In this document: positions 10,314 to 18,082 of the stretch, piece after piece
Layout of the letters: every line of letters begins with the position of its first letter
Position numbering within the stretch: position 1 is the stretch's first letter
Origin: Aurantiacibacter luteus
GTDB taxonomy: Bacteria; Pseudomonadota; Alphaproteobacteria; Sphingomonadales; Sphingomonadaceae
DNA length: 64,000 bases
Direction: 5' to 3'
Assembly: GCF_001010945.1 (NCBI RefSeq)
Contig: NZ_LBHB01000006.1
Span: forward strand, 1-64,000
Notes under the pieces: model-generated
What the model saw: the letters and a program-made list of their open reading frames with translations, nothing else
What the model was told of the DNA's origin: nothing
Databases searched by the model: none
Translations under genes and position numbers: made by a program

Positions 10314-12004
10314 TCCACCAGATACGGCATGTCGCGCCGGATGGTTTGGAGGTTCGTACCGCTCGAACCGCCGATATCGGTTCGGCCGATCAGTTCGACA
10401 TAGACGTCGGTGTTCTCGGTATACTTGATGTTACAATCTGTGCCGCCCGGTCCGCCTCCGCCGCCCGGTCCGCACCGATTGCGGGCGATGATCGGTTCGA
10501 CCATGAAGATGTCGATCCAGGTCGTGACCGGCAGCTCACGATTGTTCAGGTTGGTCGGTCCGTTGGCCGGATTGGTAAGTGCCTTGCAATTCAACACGGC
10601 CACGCTCAGCCGACGTCGATCGAGGTCGGTGCCAGGGACTCGGCCATACGGCGATGCCGCCAGGGCCCGCTGCTGCCCGGCTTGCGGCTGGGCATAGGCC
10701 GACTGCCCCCCTCCGGCTGATCGCACGACGTTCGGCAAGGTGCCAGCCGCGATGCGTTCGGCTTCCCATCTGTAGACCTGATAGCGCGTGGGATAGGTGT
10801 TTCGCGAAACCGCCTGATAGGAATTCGTCGCTATCGTGCCGGAGGGATAGGCCGTGCCGAAATTCGAGCGCCAGTAGGCGTTGATATCCCACTGGCCGTT
10901 ACCCATGCGGCTTGGGTTGACACCATTAAAGGAGCACACGCCGCTGTTCGACACAGCGTGACACATATCGCGGGGATGTCCCATGATGCGCGGAAATGTT
11001 CCACTGCCGAACTGACTGTCGTACGTTGCGTTGGTCAGCGGGCGATAGGCTTCCGTGTTGAAATTGAACTTGTTGCCTTCATGCACGGCCCAGGTGCTGT
11101 TGTTGCCGTTGCTCCGCACCAGGTCCTTGCGCACGTTGACCGAAGGCGAGCACTGGCCGTTTACGCCGCCGATATCGGGACAGGCACCGCCGCTGCCGAG
11201 CATATCGAAGCGCGTGTTGATAGCGTCCATGACGCTCGCGGTGAGGCCTTCCTTCGTTTCCACCCCGTCGATCGAAACGCAATCGCCGCGCCGCACGTCC
11301 CAGCCCAGAGCAGCTCGCAACTGGTTGGCTGCATTGCCCGATCCGGTTTCCAGGAAGCCGAAGGTGCCGGGCTCGTAAGCGGTATTGGCGACCAATTGCA
11401 TGCCAGCGCCGACGTTGTTCTCGACATCGAAAGGCAGCAGGATGTTGGTGTTACTGGTCGGCTCCGCCGGATTGCAGACCATCAGCGGCGGCACGCGGCA
11501 GATGGCGCTGCCGATCCCGGCCATCGCGCGGGCGCGCATGTTGCCGGAATTGAAGGCATCGACGACGGGAGTCAGCGCATAGCGGGCAACGCGCGGAGTG
11601 GTCACCACTTCCACGAAGCGCGCCTGGGCATCGGTCGTGGCGGCCTGTGTCCTGTCGCGGTCCTGCCAGAACCGGATGAAACCCGTGGCATCGCAACTGG
11701 GTTCGGGGTCGAAGGTGACCGCGGCCCCGTCGGGATCGCCGTCGTTGGCGAGCAACGTCACGTTGCGCAGCATCCCGACCGCCGCGGCGCTGGCGCGTGA
11801 GCAGGCGCCCGACGACTTGTCGAGCTGCGAGGCGGCGGCCAGCGCGGCCTGGTCGGCACCGTTCTGCAGCTCGCTGTGCATTCCGGCCATGCGCGCATAG
11901 TCGAAGCCGACACCGGCAATCGCCACCAGCCCGAGCACCGCGATGGCATAGGTCGCGGCGATCGCGCCTCTATCGTCCGCTAGAAACGATACCCCCCGAG
12001 GCAT
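10310..12004 (-). CDS. TadG-like pilus assembly protein
   Basis: 564 residues. One N-terminal membrane segment with the TadG signature (RGAIAATYAIAVLGLVAIAG then VGFDYARM and QNGADQAALAAASQ). The long periplasmic region has several cysteines and aromatic-rich stretches; I see no DxSxS metal site, so the von Willebrand A fold found in some TadG proteins is not evident. Near the C-terminus there is a Gly run, CGPGGGGGPGGTDC, between two cysteines. Role by family: minor component anchoring or assembling the Tad pilus at the inner membrane. It lies 9 bases after the small lipoprotein gene. Confidence 0.85.
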   Translation of the reverse strand: MPRGVSFLADDRGAIAATYAIAVLGLVAIAGVGFDYARMAGMHSELQNGADQAALAAASQLDKSSGACSRASAAAVGMLRNVTLLANDGDPDGAAVTFDPEPSCDATGFIRFWQDRDRTQAATTDAQARFVEVVTTPRVARYALTPVVDAFNSGNMRARAMAGIGSAICRVPPLMVCNPAEPTSNTNILLPFDVENNVGAGMQLVANTAYEPGTFGFLETGSGNAANQLRAALGWDVRRGDCVSIDGVETKEGLTASVMDAINTRFDMLGSGGACPDIGGVNGQCSPSVNVRKDLVRSNGNNSTWAVHEGNKFNFNTEAYRPLTNATYDSQFGSGTFPRIMGHPRDMCHAVSNSGVCSFNGVNPSRMGNGQWDINAYWRSNFGTAYPSGTIATNSYQAVSRNTYPTRYQVYRWEAERIAAGTLPNVVRSAGGGQSAYAQPQAGQQRALAASPYGRVPGTDLDRRRLSVAVLNCKALTNPANGPTNLNNRELPVTTWIDIFMVEPIIARNRCGPGGGGGPGGTDCNIKYTENTDVYVELIGRTDIGGSSGTNLQTIRRDMPYLVE

Positions 12005-12013
12005 TAGATCCCC

Positions 12014-12310
12014 CTATCCGCCGCCGCCGCCGCCGCCGCTGCCGACCGAGGTGGTATCCTCGGCCTGCGGCTGGACGACCTGGCGCAGGCGCACGCGCTC
12101 GGCAGCCTCGGCGGCCGATTCCGCACTGGTTTCGAGAGGTGTGTCGTACACCGGATCGGGATTGACGATCATGGCGGCAAAGGTCTGCTTGTTGGCCTCG
12201 CCAAAGCCCGCGACCTCGTCCAGCTGGCCCGACTGTGCGCTCCAGGTGCTGGCGCAGCCGCCCAGCAGCAGGACCGCGCCCGAGAAAGCCAGGGCTGTCT
12301 TAGTATTCAT
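12014..12310 (-). CDS. Small lipoprotein of the Tad operon with poly-Gly tail
   Basis: 98 residues. The start ATG is preceded by GGAGG at ideal spacing and gives a lipoprotein signal, MNTKTALAFSGAVLLLGGC with the lipobox LGGC at Cys19. The mature part is hydrophilic (DEVAGFGEANKQTFAAMIVN) and ends in SVGSGGGGGGG. It overlaps the end of cpaC by 11 bases. Its place between the secretin gene and tadG matches that of cpaD or rcpB in other Tad loci, but it is too short to be CpaD and I do not see homology; a role in supporting the secretin is inference from position and predicted outer membrane anchoring. Confidence 0.75.
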   Translation of the reverse strand: MNTKTALAFSGAVLLLGGCASTWSAQSGQLDEVAGFGEANKQTFAAMIVNPDPVYDTPLETSAESAAEAAERVRLRQVVQPQAEDTTSVGSGGGGGGG

Positions 12311-13712
12311 AGTCGCCTCCTTGCGGCGTGGCGGGAAGTTCGCTGGGCGCGGCCGGGCCAAGGTCGCGCGGCTGATAGACGTCGCCGTTCAGCAGCACGT
12401 CCGCGACATCGGGCACCGGCACGCGATCTGTCGGCAGGCGCACCTGGTCGGGCCGGATCGGCTGGACCAGGCGCGGCGTGACCACGATCAGCAGCTCGGT
12501 CTCGCCGCGCTGGTAGCGGGTCGAGCGGAACAGCGAGCCGATGATCGGCAGCGATCCGAGGATCGGCAACTGGTTGGTGGTCGCCTGCGTCTCATCGCGG
12601 AGCAGTCCGGCGATGGCGAAGCTCTCGCCGTCGCGCAGTTCCAGCGTGGTGCGCGCTCGGCGCGTCTGCAGGCCGGGCACGGTCAGGCCGTTGATCGTCA
12701 CCGAGGCGCTGGGATCGATCGAGCTGACCTCCGGCGCGACCACCAGGTTGATCACCCCGTTGCCCAGCACCGTGGGCGTGAAGGCGAGGCTGACGCCGAA
12801 GGGCTTGAACAGCACGGTGATGACAGCACCGCCATCGTCGGCGGCACCGCCACCGCTCTGCGCGACCGGCACCGGGAATTCACCGCCGGCCAGGAACGAG
12901 GCGGTCTCTCCCGACAGCGCGACAAGCGTCGGCTCCGCCAGCGTGCGTGACAGGCCGTTGCGCTCGAGCGTGTCGAGATAGGCCTCGATGCTGACGTCGC
13001 CCAGTTCGAACAGCGCGCCGAAGACGCCGAAGGCATCGGCTACGGCGCTGCCCACCGCGGTATTCGGCAGGTCCACCCGCGGGGCGTTGCCCGTAGCGAG
13101 CCCGAAGTCGCCATTGCCGGAAAGCCCGAACCCGTTGACGCCGAGCTGTTCGCCGATGTTGCGCGTCACCTCGGCGAAGCGCACCTCCAGCATCACCTGC
13201 TGGCTGGAGCCGAGGCCGAGGAGGTTCACCACCTGCCCGTCACCCGCGTAGGCGGCGGCGAGGCGGGCGGCGCGGTCGGCGGCGCCGGGATCGTTGACCG
13301 TGCCCGACAGGACGAGCGCGCCGTTGGACAGGGTCACGTCGATATCCTGCCCCGGCATCAACTGTTCGATCTGACGGCGCACGCCATCGACGTCGGGGCC
13401 GACCGAGACGTCCATCACCGCGATCACGCGGTTGCTGCGGTCGTAAAGGGTCAGACTGGTGGTGCCCAGTTCCTTGCCCAGCACGTAGATCGAGCGTTCG
13501 GAGATCGGCAGCACGTCGGCAATCTCGGCGTTGCCGATCATCGCGCGGTCGATGGCCTCGCTGGTGGTGACGACCTGGCTTTTGTTGATGGGGACGATCA
13601 GCTCGCCCGCGTGAAGGCCGTAGCCGTCGTCGTACTGCTGTGCGGCCGCGGGTGCGGCGGCGAGCAGGCTGGCGCTGGCGGCAAGGCCGATGGCAAAGGT
13701 GCGAAGGCTCAT
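12300..13712 (-). CDS. cpaC: Outer membrane secretin of the Tad pilus (CpaC/RcpA)
   Basis: 470 residues. Sec signal peptide (MSLRTFAIGLAASASLLAAA, cleaved near AQQ). Residues about 30-110 are the pilus-specific N-domain (ELIVPINKSQVVTTSEAIDR), about 110-170 a BON-like segment (DVTLSNGALVLSGTVNDPGA), then the secretin beta domain with RTLAEPTLVALSGETASFLA and the C-terminal VTPRLVQPIRPDQ. It forms the multimeric outer membrane pore through which the Flp pilus leaves the cell. A longer frame upstream overlaps cpaB and is rejected; the chosen ATG is one base after the cpaB stop. Confidence 0.93.
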   Translation of the reverse strand: MSLRTFAIGLAASASLLAAAPAAAQQYDDGYGLHAGELIVPINKSQVVTTSEAIDRAMIGNAEIADVLPISERSIYVLGKELGTTSLTLYDRSNRVIAVMDVSVGPDVDGVRRQIEQLMPGQDIDVTLSNGALVLSGTVNDPGAADRAARLAAAYAGDGQVVNLLGLGSSQQVMLEVRFAEVTRNIGEQLGVNGFGLSGNGDFGLATGNAPRVDLPNTAVGSAVADAFGVFGALFELGDVSIEAYLDTLERNGLSRTLAEPTLVALSGETASFLAGGEFPVPVAQSGGGAADDGGAVITVLFKPFGVSLAFTPTVLGNGVINLVVAPEVSSIDPSASVTINGLTVPGLQTRRARTTLELRDGESFAIAGLLRDETQATTNQLPILGSLPIIGSLFRSTRYQRGETELLIVVTPRLVQPIRPDQVRLPTDRVPVPDVADVLLNGDVYQPRDLGPAAPSELPATPQGGDYEY

Positions 13713-13713
13713 G

Positions 13714-14649
13714 TCAGCGGCTCCCCAGGCGGCCGACCGGATAGTCGGTGGTATCGGTTCCGCGGATGACCTCCATCGAGCGGCCCGAGCGCACGGCAGG
13801 CGCCTGCGCGGGCGCGGCCTGCTGCGGCGCGGCGGCCACGGGGGCCTGCTGGATGATGATCGGCTGCTGCGCCGGCGCGGGCGCGGTGGCAGGCTCGCGC
13901 CGGCCGGCGAGGTAGATGCGCGAGTTGCCGAGATCACGGGTGGTCACCGTGGCGAGCTGGCCGGGCACCTGGTTTTCCACGTTGCGCAGGGCGAGCGAGA
14001 GCTGGCCCACGCGGTTTGCCAGCGTCAGCACCTGCGCGCCGCGCTGGTCGACCTCGACCACGGCGGTGCTGCCGGTGCCGGGCTCGGTCGCGGCCTCGCT
14101 GGAGACCTGGTCGATGGCGAGGACCTTCACGCCCTCCATGATGATGTCGACCATCTGGTCGGCGCTGCCCGCACCGTCGCCGGGGATCTGGCGGGTGAGC
14201 ATGACGTCGACGATATCGCCGGGCCGCACGAATCCGGAAACGCCGGTGACGGGGCTGATCGGGATGGAGACGGCGCGTGCGCCGTTCTCGAGCAGGGCGG
14301 AAAGGACGGCGCGACCGCCGCTGCCGCTAACCTTGTCGGCCAGCACGGGCTCACCCGGCACGATGGGGCGCAGCGCCACGCGCCCGCCCTGCATGGCCTG
14401 TTCGATGCTGGTAAAGGCGCCCGCGGGCACCGAATTGGCCGGAAAGTTCTGAAGTCGCAGGTTTTCCTGCGTCAATGCCGAGCCGAATTCCATCGGCTGG
14501 CTGGCGACGACGATTCGCGTCTGGTTCAGCTCCTCAGCAATCTGCTGCTGCTTCTCTTCCTGTCCGGAAAACCAAGCGTTCGCAATGATTACCGCGAAGA
14601 TACCCAATACTATTGCAACGGCCAGAATGGCCAGGTTGCGTCCCCCCAT
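13714..14649 (-). CDS. cpaB: Pilus assembly protein CpaB/RcpC
   Basis: 311 residues. One N-terminal membrane anchor (LAILAVAIVLGIFAVIIANA), then an SAF domain (RIVVASQPMEFGSALTQENL, residues about 45-110) and the RcpC/CpaB domain (RAVSIPISPVTGVSGFVRPG, DIVDVMLTRQIPG). The C-terminal 60 residues are Ala/Pro/Gln-rich. CpaB/RcpC works with the secretin in the periplasm. It is the first gene after the flp terminator and probably heads the long assembly operon, by readthrough or from its own promoter in the 40-odd bases between the hairpin and its ATG. Confidence 0.92.
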   Translation of the reverse strand: MGGRNLAILAVAIVLGIFAVIIANAWFSGQEEKQQQIAEELNQTRIVVASQPMEFGSALTQENLRLQNFPANSVPAGAFTSIEQAMQGGRVALRPIVPGEPVLADKVSGSGGRAVLSALLENGARAVSIPISPVTGVSGFVRPGDIVDVMLTRQIPGDGAGSADQMVDIIMEGVKVLAIDQVSSEAATEPGTGSTAVVEVDQRGAQVLTLANRVGQLSLALRNVENQVPGQLATVTTRDLGNSRIYLAGRREPATAPAPAQQPIIIQQAPVAAAPQQAAPAQAPAVRSGRSMEVIRGTDTTDYPVGRLGSR

Positions 14650-14690
14650 GATTTTCCCCCCGGAAACTCGCTGTGGAGTTTACTTACATC

Positions 14691-14731
14691 AAAAAAAAAG
14701 CCCCCGCGAGAAAATTCTCGCGGGGGCTTTT
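14691..14731 (-). terminator. Strong intrinsic terminator after flp
   Basis: Perfect 17-base inverted repeat, arms 14696-14712 and 14715-14731 (core GCCCCCGCGAGAA against TTCTCGCGGGGGC) with a two-base centre. On the minus strand the hairpin is followed by a run of nine T (the A run at 14691-14699), a textbook Rho-independent terminator. It lies 11 bases after the flp stop and before cpaB, so most flp transcripts should end here while a minority continues into the assembly genes. Confidence 0.87.
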
Positions 14732-14741
14732 GTCACCTCTA

Positions 14742-15002
14742 TTACGGCGTGGTGGTGCCGCCGCCGCTGCCGCCGGTGCCCGCGCAGCTGGTGTTGCCAG
14801 TCGGAGCGTTGGGGCCGGCGGTGCCCGTCGAGTTGTTGCACTCGTAAACGTCTTCGCCGGCGTCGCCGATTGCGGCCTGAACGTTGGCACCGAGGTACAG
14901 CGCAGCGGCGCCGATGCCGACGCCGACGACGGCGATGATCAGGGCGTATTCCGCGGCCGAAGCACCGGATTCGTCGGCGATGAAGTTCTTGATGAAGCTC
15001 AT
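14742..15002 (-). CDS. flp: Flp-type major pilin
   Basis: 86 residues. The leader MSFIKNFIADESG is followed by the processing site and Flp motif: cleavage after Gly13 leaves a mature protein beginning ASAAEYALIIAVVGVGIGAA, with Glu at +5 and Tyr at +6. The rest differs from the usual 50-60 residue Flp: a C-terminal extension with two cysteines (YECNNSTG and NTSCAG) and a Gly/Thr tail, GGSGGGTTTP. It is the major subunit of the Tad pilus, used for surface attachment. It is the first gene of the locus and is followed at once by a strong terminator, fitting high separate expression. A GAGAGAGAA ribosome binding site precedes the ATG. Confidence 0.92.
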   Translation of the reverse strand: MSFIKNFIADESGASAAEYALIIAVVGVGIGAAALYLGANVQAAIGDAGEDVYECNNSTGTAGPNAPTGNTSCAGTGGSGGGTTTP

Positions 15003-15347
15003 GATAGTTCTCTCTCGTTACTGGCGTATAACAAAACGGGACCGGCCTCTATTTCCGGTTGCCCATGCTGTCCGAGAAAATGGAACCCGGCGCCGACCCC
15101 CTGTTCGATTGGATCGGCCAGTTTCGACGCCGGGTAACGTCCCCCCTCTGACGCCGATAATTTTCTGCAAAAGCCGGGAACAAATCAACGAGTCGTTAAA
15201 CTGCGATTTTATATCTCGGCATTCCAATGGGTTATCGGGCAGGTATCCTAACAATCTTGGTTATCGGCATTTTAACCATGCCGCAAACCGTCATCATTCC
15301 GGCACAGTTTCGCGCCGCGCGACTCGCATCGCCTTTCTGCTGCGGCA
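15003..15347. other. Intergenic region upstream of flp
   Basis: Roughly 345 bases without a gene. It must contain the flp promoter; a TTATAC sequence on the minus strand about 30 bases before the flp start could be a -10 box, but no matching -35 is obvious and I do not call it. No sigma-54 motif was found here. Confidence 0.45.
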
Positions 15348-15385
15348 AACAAAAACGCGCCCGAATCGCAGTGATTCGGACGCGC
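15348..15385 (-). terminator. Probable terminator after the small membrane protein gene
   Basis: Imperfect inverted repeat with arms 15355-15367 and 15373-15385 (ACGCGCCCGAATC against GATTCGGACGCGC), followed on the minus strand by TTTTTGTTT. It lies 24 bases after the stop of the gene ending at 15410. Confidence 0.6.
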
Positions 15386-15409
15386 CTCACGTAAAAGAGA
15401 GTATCGCCG

Positions 15410-15649
15410 TCAGGCCGGTTGCAGCCTACGTTCCAGCTTGCGGATCGCGAACATAGGCACGATCACCGACAGCGCGATGCCCGCCAGCGAGCAGAAGCCC
15501 AGCCAGATCGCCATCAGCGTGCCGCCCGCTTCGTACATCGCGTAAAGCACCGGCACGGCAAGAACGATGCCCCGGATCTCGTTCAGCGCCAGCAGAAACG
15601 CGGCGGAACGCAGGACGAGGCGGACGATGGCAAAGCGGCTCTCGGTCAT
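15410..15649 (-). CDS. Small hypothetical membrane protein
   Basis: 79 residues from the ATG giving MTESRFAIVRLVLRSAAF. An in-frame GTG 18 bases upstream would add MPISSP; neither start has a good ribosome binding site. Two hydrophobic segments are visible (SAAFLLALNEIRGIVLAVPV and TLMAIWLGFCSLAGIALSVI followed by VPMF), ending in a basic tail (RKLERRLQPA). No family is recognised. It is a lone gene between the pilus locus and the next group, with its own likely terminator. Confidence 0.55.
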   Translation of the reverse strand: MTESRFAIVRLVLRSAAFLLALNEIRGIVLAVPVLYAMYEAGGTLMAIWLGFCSLAGIALSVIVPMFAIRKLERRLQPA

Positions 15650-15733
15650 GGGGGACGATATGGGCACAATTGGTAAACATCGCGTTAGCTCGCTGCGCGC
15701 CCTGCTGGCTCCGTGGCTGCCCCGTCCGAGAAT

Positions 15734-16558
15734 TTATACGATGCGACCGCCAGTTGTTTCCAGACACTTGACGATTTTTTCCCGCTCCAGCCCGGCCAGC
15801 CGCAGGTCGGTGGCAAGGAAGATGCGGCCCTTCTTGAGCTGCTGCTCGAGATGATTGGCGGCGTAGTCCTCCACATCGAGGTCGCTCAGCATCGCCGCCA
15901 TTGCCGCGCCGGTCGCGCCGATGATGCCGCCTGCCGCCGCGACCGCGCTGTAGGCCGAGGCCAGCACAGCGCCCGCCGCCGCCACTGGCCCTAGGCCCGG
16001 GATCACCAGAATGCCGATGCCCAGCGCCGCGCCGGCCACGCCTCCGCCGGTGACGGAGGCGAGCACCGTGCGGGCCGAATGGCCCTTGGGCCAGGCGATG
16101 TCGGCCTGCATGAAGGCATTGGCGCGCCACAGCATGGACAACGCCTCTTGCGGGGCCCCTTCCTCCACCATGCAGTCGAACGCGGTCTCGGCCTTTTCCA
16201 GCGTCTCGTAGAGGGCGATGACCTGAGCGTGCTGTTCGGCCTCGTAGGCGCGGCGGGCCTTGTCGAAGGCCGTGGCAAAGGCGGCGCGCTTGGCCTCGCC
16301 CGCGAAGATCGCTCGCACGCCCGCTGCATTGCGCAACTCGATCACGCTTGGGCTGGGATCGTTGTTGTGAAAGGTGCGGAGCAACTGCTCGAGGCTGGAG
16401 GGCGACAGCTTGCGGTCGGTGGCGCGGTTGATCCACTCGATGCGCTCGGGCTGCGGATGGTCTGGAGCCAGAAAGTTCAATGCGACGAGCTCGGCCAACT
16501 TGACGACGTAGCAGTTGCTCGCCGTGACCTGCTCGATATCGTCTGCCCCCCGCGCCAA
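15734..16558 (-). CDS. Hypothetical protein with a glycine-zipper membrane region
   Basis: About 274 residues if it starts at the TTG at 16558, four bases after the stop of the upstream secreted protein gene with AGG about 8 bases before it. The frame stays open farther upstream but only as an Arg/Pro-rich shadow of that gene. The product (LARGADDIEQVTASNCYVVK) has an N-terminal helical part, then two Gly/Ala-rich hydrophobic segments (AGAALGIGILVIPGLGPVAA and AYSAVAAAGGIIGATGAAMA) like glycine zippers of stress-induced membrane proteins, and a soluble C-terminus (HLEQQLKKGRIFLATDLRLA). No function can be assigned. Close spacing suggests cotranscription with the upstream gene. Confidence 0.6.
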   Translation of the reverse strand: MARGADDIEQVTASNCYVVKLAELVALNFLAPDHPQPERIEWINRATDRKLSPSSLEQLLRTFHNNDPSPSVIELRNAAGVRAIFAGEAKRAAFATAFDKARRAYEAEQHAQVIALYETLEKAETAFDCMVEEGAPQEALSMLWRANAFMQADIAWPKGHSARTVLASVTGGGVAGAALGIGILVIPGLGPVAAAGAVLASAYSAVAAAGGIIGATGAAMAAMLSDLDVEDYAANHLEQQLKKGRIFLATDLRLAGLEREKIVKCLETTGGRIV

Positions 16559-16562
16559 TGGC

Positions 16563-17000
16563 TTACCTGAGGTCCTGGCAGGTGGCGCTGATGCAGGCCG
16601 TGCCCGGCGCGGGGATGAGCTCGCCGCTGATCCTGAGTATCCTGCCGTTGCCGAGGCGCCAGGTCGGCACGTCGAACCGGTCGAGGACATCGATGTTCCC
16701 GGCGATGGTATAGCCCACCGGCTCGGTCCGCGTCGCCGCAGCCCCGCCCGGCGTGCCCTGCCCGCCCCGCCCGGTCCGGCGCGGACTGGCGGCACCTCCC
16801 CGGCGCGCATTGGTGGCGGCAATCGCGTCCGCCGCGCCGCCCAGTGCTCCGCGCGTGGCATTGCCGACCGAGCGCGCCGCCGCGCCCGTCCCCCGCGAGC
16901 CCGACAGGACGGCCCCGGTCTCCGCCGCGTCCTGCGCAAAGGCGGTCACGGGAATCGCGGCCAAGGCGACGCCAAGTGCAAGTGCCAGAGATTTAAGCAT
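16563..17000 (-). CDS. Hypothetical secreted protein
   Basis: 145 residues. Clear Sec signal peptide, MLKSLALALGVALAAIPVTA, cleaved near AFAQD. The mature protein has an Ala/Gly/Arg-rich middle (GTGAAARSVGNATRGALGGA) and a C-terminal part with two cysteines (PGTACISATCQDLR) that includes PTWRLGNGRILRISGEL. No family recognised. It is followed four bases later by the glycine-zipper gene, so the two may act together in the envelope; this is only context. Confidence 0.62.
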   Translation of the reverse strand: MLKSLALALGVALAAIPVTAFAQDAAETGAVLSGSRGTGAAARSVGNATRGALGGAADAIAATNARRGGAASPRRTGRGGQGTPGGAAATRTEPVGYTIAGNIDVLDRFDVPTWRLGNGRILRISGELIPAPGTACISATCQDLR

Positions 17001-17098
17001 AATGCCCCCGCTATGCTTGTTCCGATCATCTCCTTAACACATTTCGTCCATCCGGCCGGCAAAATCTTGTAAGAATACGACTCTGCGATTTCGCGCGT

Positions 17099-17701
17099 TC
17101 ACTCCGCTGTCGCCGGCCCATTCTCGTTCATCATGCTGGTGATCCGCTTCTGCGCCTGGTTGTGCTTGCTGGTGGCAACGATGTGGTCGACGCCCGCGAC
17201 GGTGATGACGAGCTTGCCCTCCTGATCGGTCTGCGCATAGCCTTTCTCCTTGAGGTACCAGGCGTGGAATTCGAAGCGGTCTTCCGCGCAGCCCAGCTTT
17301 TCCTGCAACAGCCAGCCGACCAGGCCCGCGTCGCCGGGATGCTCGCGGCGCTGCTTGTAGAGCGAGAGCAGGATGCGCTCGATCATCTCGGCATCCTCGA
17401 TGGCCGCGTCAGCCTCGATCGACAGGTCGCCGAAGCCAGCGCCAAACCCTGCCGCATCGGACCGCGCACCGGGCCCGTCGGCCAAGCCCCGCTGGTTGTT
17501 GTAGAGCGCCCGTCGCTGCGGATCGCGCAGGAAGCCATAGGCCTCGACCACCTGCTGGAACCTATCGGGATCGGCGCTGGCGATGGTATCGGGATGGTAG
17601 CGCTTGGCCAGCCGGTGATAGGCCTGCTCAAGCTCGCGCCCGTCGACGAGCGGGTGCACCTGCAACAACGCATAGTAATCGGGAAGATCTTCGATCCGCA
17701 C
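17099..17701 (-). CDS. J-domain (DnaJ-like) protein
   Basis: 200 residues from the GTG at 17701, preceded by AGGGGGG. The frame is open for 84 more codons upstream, but that part is low quality and crosses a tRNA remnant; starting at the GTG places the J domain at the N-terminus, as in most family members. The J domain (DYYALLQVHPLVDGRELEQA, with RYHPDTI carrying the HPD motif that stimulates the DnaK ATPase) covers about residues 6-70. There is no zinc-finger or DnaJ C-terminal domain; residues about 110-190 form an unidentified helical and winged domain (EFHAWYLKEKGYAQTDQEGK). Likely a specialised DnaK partner. Confidence 0.8.
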   Translation of the reverse strand: MRIEDLPDYYALLQVHPLVDGRELEQAYHRLAKRYHPDTIASADPDRFQQVVEAYGFLRDPQRRALYNNQRGLADGPGARSDAAGFGAGFGDLSIEADAAIEDAEMIERILLSLYKQRREHPGDAGLVGWLLQEKLGCAEDRFEFHAWYLKEKGYAQTDQEGKLVITVAGVDHIVATSKHNQAQKRITSMMNENGPATAE

Positions 17702-18082
17702 GCTAGCCGGCCCCCCTGGCTTGGTCGGCAGCCGCGCGCATTGCGCCGCTGCAATACCCTCCCGATACCGCGAGCACCGCCACGTTCCAACCGAAAACCA
17801 TGCTTGATTAGCGAAAACAGTTCGATGATCGCGAGGCGACCTTGGCAAGGAGGAGCGCAGCAACGCTCTAGCGTGGTACCCCCAAGGCCCCAACGCGATA
17901 CGGTTGAAATCGATGGCGGAGAGGGTGGGATTCGAACTGAAAAAATTACTCACTACTAAAACAGCGCATTTATGCGAATCAATCGTCCCTATACCCCAAC
18001 CCTTACCCCGCTATTTCACTATGAAAACGCCGCGTAAAGGCAGGTCTCGCGACCTTCCATGCTGAGCCCGCTTAGCCGAGAA
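17702..18082. other. Intergenic region holding a possible island left boundary
   Basis: 381 bases without a supportable gene. It contains the tRNA-Ser 3'-end remnant at 17914-17936 and, at 17994-18010, CCCCAACCCTTACCCCG. Between about 17935 and 18030 the sequence is distinctly more AT-rich than on either side, as expected for the end of an inserted element. No convincing terminator follows fliA. Confidence 0.5.
17914..17936 (-). repeat. tRNA-Ser 3'-end remnant, candidate attachment site
   Basis: Read on the minus strand this segment ends ...CCCACCCTCTCCGCCA and begins TTCGAAT, i.e. the T-loop, T-stem, acceptor stem and CCA end of a bacterial tRNA-Ser. The bases 5' of it on the minus strand do not form a tRNA body, so it is only the 3' end, the part that integrases duplicate when an element inserts into a tRNA gene. 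A related sequence is found at 50588 on the other side of the flagellar cluster. Confidence 0.6.

Noticed and set aside
16559-16939. N-terminal extension of the glycine-zipper gene
   Set aside because: Overlaps the secreted protein gene and is Arg/Pro-rich without structure; the TTG after that gene is a better start.
17702-17953. N-terminal extension of the J-domain protein
   Set aside because: It would translate through the tRNA-Ser remnant; the GTG with AGGGGGG gives a normal J-domain start.
17914-18000. Complete tRNA-Ser gene
   Set aside because: Only the 3' 23 bases match; no anticodon stem or D-arm can be drawn from the sequence 5' of it on the minus strand.
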